Assembly: GCA_022601275.1 (NCBI GenBank)
Contig: JAHZIT010000055.1
Coordinates: forward strand, 1-43,186
Reading direction: 5' to 3'
From: Actinomycetes bacterium
GTDB taxonomy: Bacteria > Actinomycetota > Actinomycetes > Mycobacteriales > Mycobacteriaceae
Length of the DNA stretch: 43,186 nt
Part shown: positions 9,277 to 16,743 of the stretch, in pieces
How positions within the stretch are numbered: the first letter of the stretch is position 1
How the letters are laid out: each line of letters starts with the position of its first letter
The notes under the pieces: model-generated
Databases searched by the model: none
Told to the model about the DNA's origin: nothing
The model's input: the letters and a program-made list of their open reading frames with translations, nothing else
Position numbers and translations under genes: made by a program

Positions 9277-10299
9277 ATGACCGAACGCAAACCGAATCTG
9301 CGCTCCGTGCGGGAGCTCACTCCCACGCTGGAGTATCGAACTATCCACGGCTACCGGCGGGCGTTTCGGGTGGCCGGCTCAGGTCCGGCGATCCTGCTGA
9401 TCCACGGCATCGGGGACAACTCCACCACCTGGGACACCGTGCAGACCAAGCTCGCACAACGATTCACCGTCATCGCGCCCGACCTGCTCGGCCACGGCAA
9501 GTCCGACAAACCACGCGCCGACTACTCGGTCGCTGCCTACGCCAACGGCATGCGCGATCTGCTCAGCGTCCTGGAGATCGACAGTGTCACCGTGATCGGC
9601 CATTCACTGGGCGGCGGCGTGGCGATGCAGTTCGCCTACCAGTTCCCACAACTGGTGAACCGGATGATCCTCGTCGGGGCCGGCGGCGTCACCAAAGAAG
9701 TGAACGTAGCGCTGCGGATGGCGTCACTGCCCATGGGCAGCGAGGCGTTGGCCCTGCTGCGTATTCCGCTGGTGCTGCCGGCATTGCAGGTCATCGGGCG
9801 GATGGGTGGCGCATTGTTGGGATCCACCGGCGTGGGCCGCGACATCCCCAACATGTTGCGCATCCTGGCCGATCTGCCTGAACCGACCGCTTCTTCGGCG
9901 TTTGCGCGAACCCTGCGGGCTGTGGTCGATTGGCGCGGCCAGGTGGTGACCATGCTCGACCGATGCTATTTGACGCAGTCTGTTCCCGTGCAACTGGTTT
10001 GGGGTGGCAGCGATTCGGTGATCCCGGTGAGTCACGCCGAGATGGCACACGCGGCGATGCCCGGTTCGCAACTGCATATCTTCGACGGCTCAGGGCATTT
10101 CCCGTTCCACGACGACCCTGACCGCTTCGTCGAGATCGTGCAGAGATTCATCGAGTCCACCGAACCCGCCGTGCACGACCAGGATTACCTGCGGAACCTA
10201 CTGAGGACGGGCATCAGAGAAGGGGCGATCGCGGGCCCGGTCGACACCCGGGTAGCGGTACTCGACGCCATGGGCGCAGACGAACGCAGCGCAACCTGA
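9277..10299 (+). CDS. Alpha/beta-fold hydrolase (Rv2715-type)
   Basis: 340 aa. Classic alpha/beta hydrolase: oxyanion region LLIHGIGDNSTTW, DLLGHGKSDKP, nucleophile elbow VIGHSLGGG with S110, acid D246 in WGGSDSVIP and base H274 in GSGHFPFHDDP. The catalytic triad is complete. No signal peptide. The roughly 50 C-terminal residues beyond the fold are an extension. Substrate cannot be told from sequence; an ester or C-C bond hydrolase is possible. It sits between a PAC2 protein and a PhzF-like protein on the same strand. Confidence 0.85.
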   Translation: MTERKPNLRSVRELTPTLEYRTIHGYRRAFRVAGSGPAILLIHGIGDNSTTWDTVQTKLAQRFTVIAPDLLGHGKSDKPRADYSVAAYANGMRDLLSVLEIDSVTVIGHSLGGGVAMQFAYQFPQLVNRMILVGAGGVTKEVNVALRMASLPMGSEALALLRIPLVLPALQVIGRMGGALLGSTGVGRDIPNMLRILADLPEPTASSAFARTLRAVVDWRGQVVTMLDRCYLTQSVPVQLVWGGSDSVIPVSHAEMAHAAMPGSQLHIFDGSGHFPFHDDPDRFVEIVQRFIESTEPAVHDQDYLRNLLRTGIREGAIAGPVDTRVAVLDAMGADERSAT

Positions 10300-10309
10300 C
10301 TCCCTGATG

Positions 10310-10338
10310 CACTTACGACGTAATCCACTTACGACGTA
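10310..10338 (+). repeat. Two copies of CACTTACGACGTA, 16-bp period, before the phzF-like gene
   Basis: Copies at 10310-10322 and 10326-10338. The second runs into the candidate -10 element of the next gene, so these could be operator half-sites or just a tandem duplication. Confidence 0.6.
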
Positions 10339-10342
10339 GCAT
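10337..10342 (+). promoter_or_regulatory. Candidate -10 element for leaderless phzF-like mRNA
   Basis: TAGCAT fits the mycobacterial TANNNT -10 motif. It ends six bases before the ATG at 10349, so transcription would start on the start codon. No Shine-Dalgarno sequence precedes the gene, which agrees with leaderless translation. Confidence 0.45.
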
Positions 10343-10348
10343 TTGCTC

Positions 10349-11035
10349 ATGGCCATCGACGTGACTGTGCTGCGCATCTTCACCGACCAGGACGGCAGAT
10401 TCGGCAACCCACTGGGCGTGGTGGACTCGGCCAAGGTGGAACCAGCGGACCGGCAGCGCATAGCCGCGGCATTGGGTTACAGCGAAACCGTATTCGTCAC
10501 TCTGCCCGAGTCAGGTGTGCACACCGCCCACGCCCATATCCATACGCCCACCACCGAACTCCCCTTCGCCGGACATCCGACGGTGGGCGCATCGTGGTGG
10601 CTTATGCAACAAGGGAAACCGGTAAATACGTTGCAGGTGCCCGCCGGCATCGTCAAGGTGGGCTGTGCCGGGGACCTGACATCCATCACGGCACGCGCAG
10701 AGTGGGCGCCCGACTTTTCGATGCACCAGCTCGCCACGATCGACGAGGTGTCGGACGCAGACCCCGACGACTTCGCCGACGATGCCGAGCACTACCTCTG
10801 GGCCTGGCTGGATGAGCCTGCGGGCAAAATAAGATCCAGGGTGTTCGCGGCAAATCTGGGGGTACGCGAAGACGAAGCCACAGGTGCGGCAGCCCTGCGC
10901 ATCACCGAGCATCTCAGCCGCGACCTGACCATCTTGCAGGGGCAAGGTTCGATCATCGAAACCAGGTGGAGTGCTGACGGTTGGGCGCAGGTTGCCGGAC
11001 GGGTCGTCGACGGCGGAGCCCGTCAGATCGACTGA
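10349..11035 (+). CDS. PhzF family isomerase-like protein (Rv2716-type)
   Basis: 228 aa. PhzF/diaminopimelate-epimerase-like fold: [28 protein letters not shown] (with the conserved Glu) and [15 protein letters not shown] are signatures, and the second half ends with [12 protein letters not shown]. It is shorter than PhzF itself (about 280 aa) but the same length as the mycobacterial counterpart. The reaction is unknown. The last 13 bp overlap the convergent nrdR gene. Confidence 0.85.
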   Translation: MAIDVTVLRIFTDQDGRFGNPLGVVDSAKVEPADRQRIAAALGYSETVFVTLPESGVHTAHAHIHTPTTELPFAGHPTVGASWWLMQQGKPVNTLQVPAGIVKVGCAGDLTSITARAEWAPDFSMHQLATIDEVSDADPDDFADDAEHYLWAWLDEPAGKIRSRVFAANLGVREDEATGAAALRITEHLSRDLTILQGQGSIIETRWSADGWAQVAGRVVDGGARQID

Positions 11036-11505
11036 GCAGGCTCCCCCTGCGCCGGTACTGCACGGTGCGCCCGTAGCGCCTCAATTTCACGCTCGAAGTC
11101 CTCGGCCGACGAGAATGACCGGTAGACCGAAGCGAAACGCAGATACGCTACCTCGTCCAGTTCGCGCAGCGGCCCGAGGATCGCCAGGCCAACCTCGTTA
11201 CTGGGGACTTCCGCAGAGCCGGTCGCGCGGACCGCATCCTCGACTTTCTGGGCCAACAGATTGAGCGCATCGTCGTCCACCTGACGGCCCTGACAGGACC
11301 GGCGCACCCCTTTTATGACCTTCTCCCGACTGAACGGCTCGGTGACGCCGCTGCGCTTGACCACCGCCAGCACCGCCGTCTCCACGGTCGTGAACCGCCG
11401 CCCACACTCAGGGCACGACCTGCGCCGACGAATCGCTTGCCCTTCGTCGGTCTCGCGGGAATCAACCACCCGAGAGTCGGGATTACGGCAGAACGGACAG
11501 TGCAT
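11023..11505 (-). CDS. nrdR: Transcriptional repressor NrdR
   Basis: 160 aa. N-terminal zinc ribbon with C3, C6, C31 and C34 ([20 protein letters not shown], then [13 protein letters not shown]), followed by an ATP-cone domain (about 46-136) that senses ATP/dATP. NrdR represses ribonucleotide reductase genes. Start at 11505 is set by AAGGAG nine bases upstream; the frame stays open to 11664 but that part lacks family similarity. It lies downstream of the chiZ-like gene on the same strand with 161 bp between. I saw no NrdR-box pair in this window. Confidence 0.95.
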   Translation of the reverse strand: MHCPFCRNPDSRVVDSRETDEGQAIRRRRSCPECGRRFTTVETAVLAVVKRSGVTEPFSREKVIKGVRRSCQGRQVDDDALNLLAQKVEDAVRATGSAEVPSNEVGLAILGPLRELDEVAYLRFASVYRSFSSAEDFEREIEALRAHRAVPAQGEPAQSI

Positions 11506-11666
11506 CACCGCTCCTTCGCCGCACCCAGAGACAACCGCTTCGGACGCCTCCGAGCCTACCTGCGCGACGCGCGGCCGGCCCAGCCCCAGGCCTCTTTGCC
11601 CGTATCCCGCATCAGGATTCCTTAGAGTGCTTGAGCAGCAAAGCGTTTCGATTCGGTACTGCATGA

Positions 11667-12239
11667 TCAGCTGACCGGTGCGATGAGTCTCTGTCCGGCA
11701 TCGAGCGCTGCGGATTCGAGTTCGTTCAGCTCCCGGATCCGCTCGACGACGACGCCGACCGGCGCCTCGGGAGCCACCCGTTGCGCAACCTTCTGAAGCG
11801 ATTCACCAGCCTCCACCTGCACTACCGCCAGACGACCTGGAATCTCGGCCTGACTACCGACCACGCCGCCGAATTGAGCCACCAGACCGAGCCACAGCGT
11901 GATCGCGCCGGCGATCAGCGCCAACACCACGGTGGTCGCGGGCGTCACCGGCCGCGGGCGATGCGATGCCCGCGAGACCAGCACCCCCGTCCCGGTGTGG
12001 CGCAGCGGCGCCCCAGCAGGCCGCGAAAGGCGCGGCCTGCGCGGCGCGGCACTCGGCCGCAGGCGCGGCACCTCGACCGCAGTGGCCCGCGCCTCGCGCC
12101 CCAACTCAGAGTCGAGTACCTCGCGCCCGAACTCGGGTTCGAAAAACTCGGGGTCGAAAAACTCCGGGTCGAAAAACTCCGGGTCGAAAAACTCGGAGTC
12201 GAATTCGGTTCGGCCCGCTCGAGTGTGGAGGATTGTCAT
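11667..12239 (-). CDS. chiZ: ChiZ-like cell-division inhibitor / LysM protein (Rv2719c-type)
   Basis: 190 aa. Order: a disordered N-terminus, one transmembrane helix (about 102-123, [19 protein letters not shown]), then an extracytoplasmic LysM-like domain (about 138-187, ending AGQRLIAPV). This is the layout of M. tuberculosis ChiZ (Rv2719c), an SOS-induced protein that delays division. The M. tuberculosis protein is about 165 aa; the extra length here is an acidic repeat at residues 16-36 (EFFDP four times). The basic, Pro/Arg-rich stretch 58-98 is like the known disordered segment. Start at 12239 follows AAGGGCAGG. Two LexA boxes lie directly upstream, divergent from lexA. Confidence 0.85.
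   Translation of the reverse strand: MTILHTRAGRTEFDSEFFDPEFFDPEFFDPEFFEPEFGREVLDSELGREARATAVEVPRLRPSAAPRRPRLSRPAGAPLRHTGTGVLVSRASHRPRPVTPATTVVLALIAGAITLWLGLVAQFGGVVGSQAEIPGRLAVVQVEAGESLQKVAQRVAPEAPVGVVVERIRELNELESAALDAGQRLIAPVS
12131..12205 (-). repeat. 15-bp tandem repeat encoding EFF[DE]P in the chiZ-like gene
   Basis: Five 15-bp units (12131, 12146, 12161, 12176, 12191), the central ones nearly identical, add acidic and aromatic residues to the disordered N-terminus. No such repeat is in the M. tuberculosis protein as I remember it. Confidence 0.75.
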
Positions 12240-12283
12240 CTGCCTGCCCTTTCGGTTTCGGGGGGTTTCGCTCTTGTGTTCGA

Positions 12284-12306
12284 ATGCTAGTCGATCATGT
12301 GTTCGA
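12284..12306 (-). promoter_or_regulatory. LexA box 1 and -10 element of the chiZ-like gene
   Basis: TCGATCATGTGTTCGA (12291-12306) matches the mycobacterial SOS box TCGAAC-N4-GTTCGA at 11 of 12 fixed positions. On the minus strand it abuts a -10-like TAGCAT (12284-12289), so LexA would sit on the spacer of the promoter. The predicted start near 12277 gives a leader of about 38 bases that holds the Shine-Dalgarno sequence. Confidence 0.75.
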
Positions 12307-12310
12307 TGAA

Positions 12311-12326
12311 TAGAACATGTGATCGA
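12311..12326. promoter_or_regulatory. LexA box 2 in the chiZ-lexA intergenic region
   Basis: TAGAACATGTGATCGA matches TCGAAC-N4-GTTCGA at 10 of 12 positions. Its centre is 20 bp from that of box 1, about two helical turns, so two LexA dimers could bind side by side on the same face. Confidence 0.6.
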
Positions 12327-12448
12327 AGTGTTGCGAACGATCGAAAAGCTATAGCAAGCCCCCGACATCGAGCTGGCGCGCAATGCCGACGAGGCGTGCG
12401 CCGTGCCCCATCGGGCCGCAGCCGGCCGGACGGCATCGGCGACACGCG

Positions 12449-12464
12449 TCGAACACATGTTTGA
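12449..12464. promoter_or_regulatory. LexA box of lexA
   Basis: TCGAACACATGTTTGA, 11 of 12 matches to the SOS box. It overlaps the -35 element of the lexA promoter, giving autorepression. Confidence 0.88.
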
Positions 12465-12489
12465 TTCCCGGGGCGGTCCGGGCTACATT
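12461..12489 (+). promoter_or_regulatory. lexA promoter, probably leaderless
   Basis: TTGATT (12461-12466), 17-base spacer, TACATT (12484-12489), then seven bases to the ATG at 12497. Transcription is expected to begin at or one base from the start codon, and there is no Shine-Dalgarno sequence. Confidence 0.7.
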
Positions 12490-12496
12490 CGGATTC

Positions 12497-13195
12497 ATGG
12501 ACGAGGACAGCAGCGGTGGCACTACTGGCGCCGACGGAACGGCCGGCCGCGATTCGGGCCTCACGCAGCGCCAGCGGTCAATTCTTGATGTCATCCGCGC
12601 CTCGGTGACCACTCGCGGGTATCCGCCGAGCATCAGAGAGATCGGGGATGCGGTCGGGCTGACGTCTACCTCGTCAGTCGCTCACCAACTGCGCACACTC
12701 GAGCGCAAAGGCTATCTACGTCGCGACGCCAACCGTCCCCGCGCTGTCGACGTGCGAAGCCCTCACGACGGTGGCGCACCCATCGTCACCACCGAAGTGT
12801 CGGGTTCCGATGCATTGCCGGAACCGACTTATGTCCCGGTTCTCGGCCGGATCGCGGCCGGAGGGCCCATTTTGGCCGAGGAGGCTGTCGAGGACGTCTT
12901 CCCGCTGCCACGTGAACTGATCGGTGAGGGGTCGGTTTTCCTACTCAAAGTGGTTGGCGACTCAATGGTTGACGCCGCGATCTGTGACGGCGACTGGGTT
13001 GCCGTCAGACAGCAGAGCGTCGCCGACAACGGCGATATCGTCGCGGCGATGATCGACGGCGAGGCCACCGTCAAAACTTTCAAGCGCACGCGTGGTCAGG
13101 TGTGGCTGATGCCGCATAACCCGGCTTTCGATCCCATCCCCGGCAACGACGCGGCCGTGCTGGGCAAGGTCGTCACGGTCATCCGCAAGGTCTAA
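12497..13195 (+). CDS. lexA: SOS repressor LexA
   Basis: 232 aa. N-terminal winged helix (22-86) with [20 protein letters not shown] reading the SOS box, hinge, then the S24 self-cleavage domain. Cleavage bond A121-G122 (RIAAGGP), catalytic S156 (GDSMVDAAI) and K193 (ATVKTF) are all present. It represses the DNA-damage regulon and is cleaved with RecA help. Start at 12497 is supported by the promoter and by family length; the frame stays open upstream to 12383. The first 20 residues are Gly/Ser/Asp-rich and more variable than the rest. Confidence 0.96.
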   Translation: MDEDSSGGTTGADGTAGRDSGLTQRQRSILDVIRASVTTRGYPPSIREIGDAVGLTSTSSVAHQLRTLERKGYLRRDANRPRAVDVRSPHDGGAPIVTTEVSGSDALPEPTYVPVLGRIAAGGPILAEEAVEDVFPLPRELIGEGSVFLLKVVGDSMVDAAICDGDWVAVRQQSVADNGDIVAAMIDGEATVKTFKRTRGQVWLMPHNPAFDPIPGNDAAVLGKVVTVIRKV

Positions 13196-13227
13196 CCCGG
13201 GCTGGATCCAACTCGGGCCCACCGCGG

Positions 13228-15234
13228 CTACTCGCCTGGGGCGAAACCGTTTGTGCGGGCCATTTCCTCACTGGCGAACCAGATCTCAACAGGCGCGTCA
13301 TAATAATCAGCGCTGTCAGGGGTCCAGTACAGACCTGATTGGGTGTCTGCCTTGATCGGATAGCCTTCGGGAATTTCACCTGGGTCCTCGAGCGGCAGAC
13401 GCAGGGCGGTACTCGAGGGTATTGATTCGTCGACGTCGATTTTCGCGTGACGGCCGGTGTCGATACCCGAATCCTGCTGGAACGCGACATCCTGCTCGAA
13501 TGCGACCGGCGGCTCGTGGTCGCTCACGACGACCGAATCTGCCTCGGCGGCAACCTCGGCGGCTGTGGGCACTCGCGTCGGCGCGGTGTCTACGGCGTCC
13601 GGGTCTTCCTGCACCACGAATTCCCGGAACTCGTCGTCGGTTTCGTGCGACCCCGGCGTTTGCACCGGCGCGCCCCAGAAGCTCAGCGGTCCCGAGGGGA
13701 AATCGTCGGAGGTAGCCGGTGCGGCCGGGCCGGCTGAACTCAACGAGCCGAGCCGCTCGCGGGTATAGCGGTCGCCGAACAATGCGTCCTCGCCACGGCC
13801 GTCCTCACCAAGTTGGTTACCGACAGACGACGCAGGTTCAAAGTCTCGATCGCCATCGATCAAAGCGCCACTGTTCTGGCCGAACGGGTCGTCATCGCCC
13901 CCACGGCGGCGATTTCGCATACCGGCGACCGCAATCAGAGCCGCCAACAGCAGCACCGGCACCACGGCAATGAGCCACCACCATGTCCACTGGAACCCGG
14001 CGCCCTTGTCGGTGTCCGGTACCGGCGGCAGTTCTTGTTCGGGCACCTCCAGGCCGGCCAGCTGCGAAGCCAGACCCGCTGGTTCGGTGCTGAACTTCTT
14101 GGTGGTTGCGTTCCATGAGATGTTTCCGCCGCTGAAACGCTGAGTGAGGACATCGCCGTTCTGGGTCTGGTCGGCCTTGGGCACGCCGATCTCGCCGGTA
14201 GCACCGCCGAGCTTTTCCCACGCGGCATTCATCGGGCCGCGAACGATCACCGCGCCGTGGTCGGGCGTCCAGAAGATCACCGGCTTGTCTGGAGCAGCGA
14301 AGGTGCTTATCCGGCTCGCCGGCGCCACTCCTCCGTCCGCCTCGCTGCTGATCGGAAAGCCGAGGTCACCTTCGGGCCCGCCCACGCTCTCGTATTTGGC
14401 CAGTACCTGCCCCGTCACCACGTTCGCGCCGGTGTCCGGACTGTAGAAAATCTTGCCGTTGACGAAGTCCTGGCCGAGACCGTCCGCCCCGATCTGGTAG
14501 GGGTCACCCTCGGCGGCGCCCAACGGGCCCAGCGGACCCCCGGCCGCCCGCCGAGCGGCGTTGATCGCGGAAATCGGGTCATCTAAGACCTTGAGGTCTG
14601 TCAGCTGTTCGGCCAGGTCTGGCGGGTCGGTGGTGAACGTCTTGGCACGCGAATCGTAGGACAACTCACCATCGGTGAACTTCTGCGAGACGACGGCACC
14701 GTCGTAGGTCGCATCCTCGGCCGGCACTCCCAGCACCCCGGACGACCCGCCCAACTCGTCCCAAGCCGCGTTGATTGGCCCTCGGACCACCCTCGCACCC
14801 GTCGCGTTGGTCCAGAAGATCACCGGGTTGTCCGGCGCGCTGAATGTGCTGTTGCGGCTGCCCGAGGCGCGGCCGGGCCCCTCATCGATGGTTGGAAAAC
14901 CCAGGTCGCTGTCGGCTGGACCGCCCAGCGATTCGTACTTGTCCAGAATCGCGCCCTGCATCAGGTGTGCCCCGGTCGCGGGGGTGAAGAATATCTTGCC
15001 GGAAGCGAAGTTCTGAGCGAAGCCCGCACCAGCCGGGTAGACGTCGCCCGAGGTGGGCCCCAATGGGCCAGAATCGCCACCGCTGGCCTCCCAGGCCGCG
15101 GTAATGGCATCGTCGGCGTCAGACTCGGGTGACGCCGAGCCTATCGGCGCCAGGAGGAGCGCCATGGCGATCCCCAGCAGCCCGATAGTCGTGCGACCAA
15201 CCACACGTGTGCGCAGCATCGGCTGCCGGATCAT
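13228..15234 (-). CDS. LGFP-repeat envelope protein with C-terminal cytoplasmic domain (Rv2721c-type)
   Basis: 668 aa. Signal sequence or anchor at 8-35 (cleavage possibly at GSA-S). Two homologous extracytoplasmic modules of about 190 residues carry LGFP motifs (YESLGGPADSDLGFP and WDELGGSSGVLGVP; YESVGGPEGDLGFP and WEKLGGATGEIGVP), a repeat thought to bind or stabilise the cell wall. A transmembrane helix follows at about 413-438, then a long acidic tail. The last 45 residues (GYPIKADTQSGLYWTP... VEIWFASEEMARTNGF) resemble the small 'sunset' domain seen at C-termini of other actinobacterial proteins. GGGAGG seven bases before the ATG at 15234 fixes the start. Substrate and role unknown. Confidence 0.85.
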   Translation of the reverse strand: MIRQPMLRTRVVGRTTIGLLGIAMALLLAPIGSASPESDADDAITAAWEASGGDSGPLGPTSGDVYPAGAGFAQNFASGKIFFTPATGAHLMQGAILDKYESLGGPADSDLGFPTIDEGPGRASGSRNSTFSAPDNPVIFWTNATGARVVRGPINAAWDELGGSSGVLGVPAEDATYDGAVVSQKFTDGELSYDSRAKTFTTDPPDLAEQLTDLKVLDDPISAINAARRAAGGPLGPLGAAEGDPYQIGADGLGQDFVNGKIFYSPDTGANVVTGQVLAKYESVGGPEGDLGFPISSEADGGVAPASRISTFAAPDKPVIFWTPDHGAVIVRGPMNAAWEKLGGATGEIGVPKADQTQNGDVLTQRFSGGNISWNATTKKFSTEPAGLASQLAGLEVPEQELPPVPDTDKGAGFQWTWWWLIAVVPVLLLAALIAVAGMRNRRRGGDDDPFGQNSGALIDGDRDFEPASSVGNQLGEDGRGEDALFGDRYTRERLGSLSSAGPAAPATSDDFPSGPLSFWGAPVQTPGSHETDDEFREFVVQEDPDAVDTAPTRVPTAAEVAAEADSVVVSDHEPPVAFEQDVAFQQDSGIDTGRHAKIDVDESIPSSTALRLPLEDPGEIPEGYPIKADTQSGLYWTPDSADYYDAPVEIWFASEEMARTNGFAPGE

Positions 15235-15412
15235 TAATCCTCCCCGCGGTCGGCGACAAGTTGCTTTCGACAAGTCCCCTCGAAACGAAGCTTCGAAAAT
15301 TCCTGCGAAAGTACCGCGTCCGCCCACCTTGCGTCACTTGAAGCCATTTACCAAGGAACCTCGCCGATTGATACGGAAAGATTATCTGGCGAACCTCGAA
15401 GTTGCCGCTGGC

Positions 15413-16627
15413 CTATAGGCCGAGACTGCGGCCGATGATCTCCTTCATGATCTCCGATGTTCCCCCATAGATGGTCTGCACCCGGGCATCGAGATAGGCA
15501 CGTGCCACCGAATATTCGCGCATGTACCCGTAGCCGCCGTGCAATTGCAGGCAGCGGTCGATCAAGTGGACCTGCTTTTCGGTCGAATACCATTTGGCCA
15601 TGGCAGCCTGCTCAACGGTCAGCCGATCTTCGAGGTGCAACCGGATGTACTCGTCGACCATCATGCGCACCACCGTGGCTTCGGTGGCCAATTCGGCCAT
15701 TAAGAAGCGGCTGTTCTGGAAGCTCCCGATCGGCTTGCCAAATGCCTTGCGGTCCTTGGCGTACTCGAGGGTCTGCTGCAGCACCCCCTCCATCGCGGCG
15801 GCTGCCATGATCGCGATGGAGATCCGCTCCTGTGGCAGGTTCTCCATCAGATAGACGAAGCCCTGACCCTCTTCGCCGAGCAAATTCTCGGCCGGCACCT
15901 TGACATCGGTGAAAGACAATTCGGCGGTGTCCTGAGCATCCAAACCAACCTTGTCGAGATGGCGGCCGCGCTCGAACCCCTCCATGCCGCGTTCAACCAC
16001 CAGCAACGAAAATCCCAGCGCGCCTTTGTCAGGATCGGTCCTGGCCACCACGATCACCAGGTCGGAGTGAATGCCATTGGTGATGAACGTCTTCGAGCCG
16101 TTGAGGATGTAGTGGTCACCGTCCTTGACCGCCCTCGTCTTGATGCCCTGCACGTCGCTACCGGTGCCCGGCTCGGTCATAGCGAGCGTGGTGATCAGCT
16201 CGCCGGTGCAGAATTTCGGCAGCCAGCGCTGCTTCTGCTCCTCGGTGGTGAGCCTGATCAGATACGGCGCGGCGACGTCGTTGTGCAGGCTGAAACCCAA
16301 TCCGCTGAACCGGCCCGCGGTCACCTCTTCGGTGACGATGGTGTTGTACCGAAAGTCCGAAACGCCCCCGCCGCCGTACTCCTCGGGCACCGCCATGCCC
16401 AGGAAGCCCTGCTTACCGGCCTCCAGCCACACGCCGCGATCGACGATCTTGTTCTTCTCCCACTCATCGTGAAACGGAGCGACGTGCCGTTCCAGGAAAG
16501 CGCGAAAGGAATCCCGGAACAGTTCATGCTCGGGTTCGAACAGAGTGCGCTCGTAGGCAATGACCGACGGGGCTGCGGACTTGGTCGCTGTATTGGACTT
16601 GGTCGCTGTATTGGAGGCAGAGCCCAT
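15413..16627 (-). CDS. fadE20: Acyl-CoA dehydrogenase FadE20
   Basis: 404 aa, FAD-dependent acyl-CoA dehydrogenase of beta-oxidation. N-terminal helical domain (about 30-145), beta domain with TLAMTEPGTGSDVQGIKT and NGSKTFITNG, and C-terminal helical domain with YAKDRKAFGKPIG and LQLHGGYGYMREY. The loop that holds the catalytic Glu in short- and medium-chain enzymes reads IYGGTSEIM, so Glu is replaced by Gly; the base is probably supplied from the LPQER helix, as in the long-chain and isovaleryl-CoA enzymes (inference). AGAAGGA precedes the ATG at 16627. A 19-bp palindrome lies 15 bases upstream of the start. The N-terminus has a duplicated NTATKS. Confidence 0.92.
   Translation of the reverse strand: MGSASNTATKSNTATKSAAPSVIAYERTLFEPEHELFRDSFRAFLERHVAPFHDEWEKNKIVDRGVWLEAGKQGFLGMAVPEEYGGGGVSDFRYNTIVTEEVTAGRFSGLGFSLHNDVAAPYLIRLTTEEQKQRWLPKFCTGELITTLAMTEPGTGSDVQGIKTRAVKDGDHYILNGSKTFITNGIHSDLVIVVARTDPDKGALGFSLLVVERGMEGFERGRHLDKVGLDAQDTAELSFTDVKVPAENLLGEEGQGFVYLMENLPQERISIAIMAAAAMEGVLQQTLEYAKDRKAFGKPIGSFQNSRFLMAELATEATVVRMMVDEYIRLHLEDRLTVEQAAMAKWYSTEKQVHLIDRCLQLHGGYGYMREYSVARAYLDARVQTIYGGTSEIMKEIIGRSLGL
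16578..16613 (-). repeat. 18-bp tandem duplication in the fadE20 N-terminus
   Basis: Two identical 18-bp copies (16578-16595, 16596-16613) give six repeated residues, NTATKS twice, in the region before the folded domain. Confidence 0.85.
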
Positions 16628-16642
16628 GGGAATCCTTCTGTG

Positions 16643-16661
16643 GTTGATAAGGGCTATCAAC
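16643..16661. promoter_or_regulatory. Palindrome GTTGATA-N5-TATCAAC upstream of fadE20
   Basis: Perfect 7-bp arms with a 5-base centre, ending 15 bases before the fadE20 Shine-Dalgarno/ATG region. Position and symmetry suit a dimeric repressor of the TetR or GntR type that controls fatty-acid use. The regulator is not in the window. Confidence 0.55.
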
Positions 16662-16743
16662 ACCAACCTACCGGTCAACCCAATGGTTGGTCGGGGCGGG
16701 CTCCGCCGAGCACCTCGAGCGCCTGCGGGCGCCTTCTCTCCTC

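Noticed and set aside
12291..12326. One larger palindrome TGTTCGATGAATAGAACA as the regulator site
   Set aside because: Its half-sites are in the wrong order for the mycobacterial SOS box (GAAC-N4-GTTC); the same bases are better explained as parts of two neighbouring LexA boxes.
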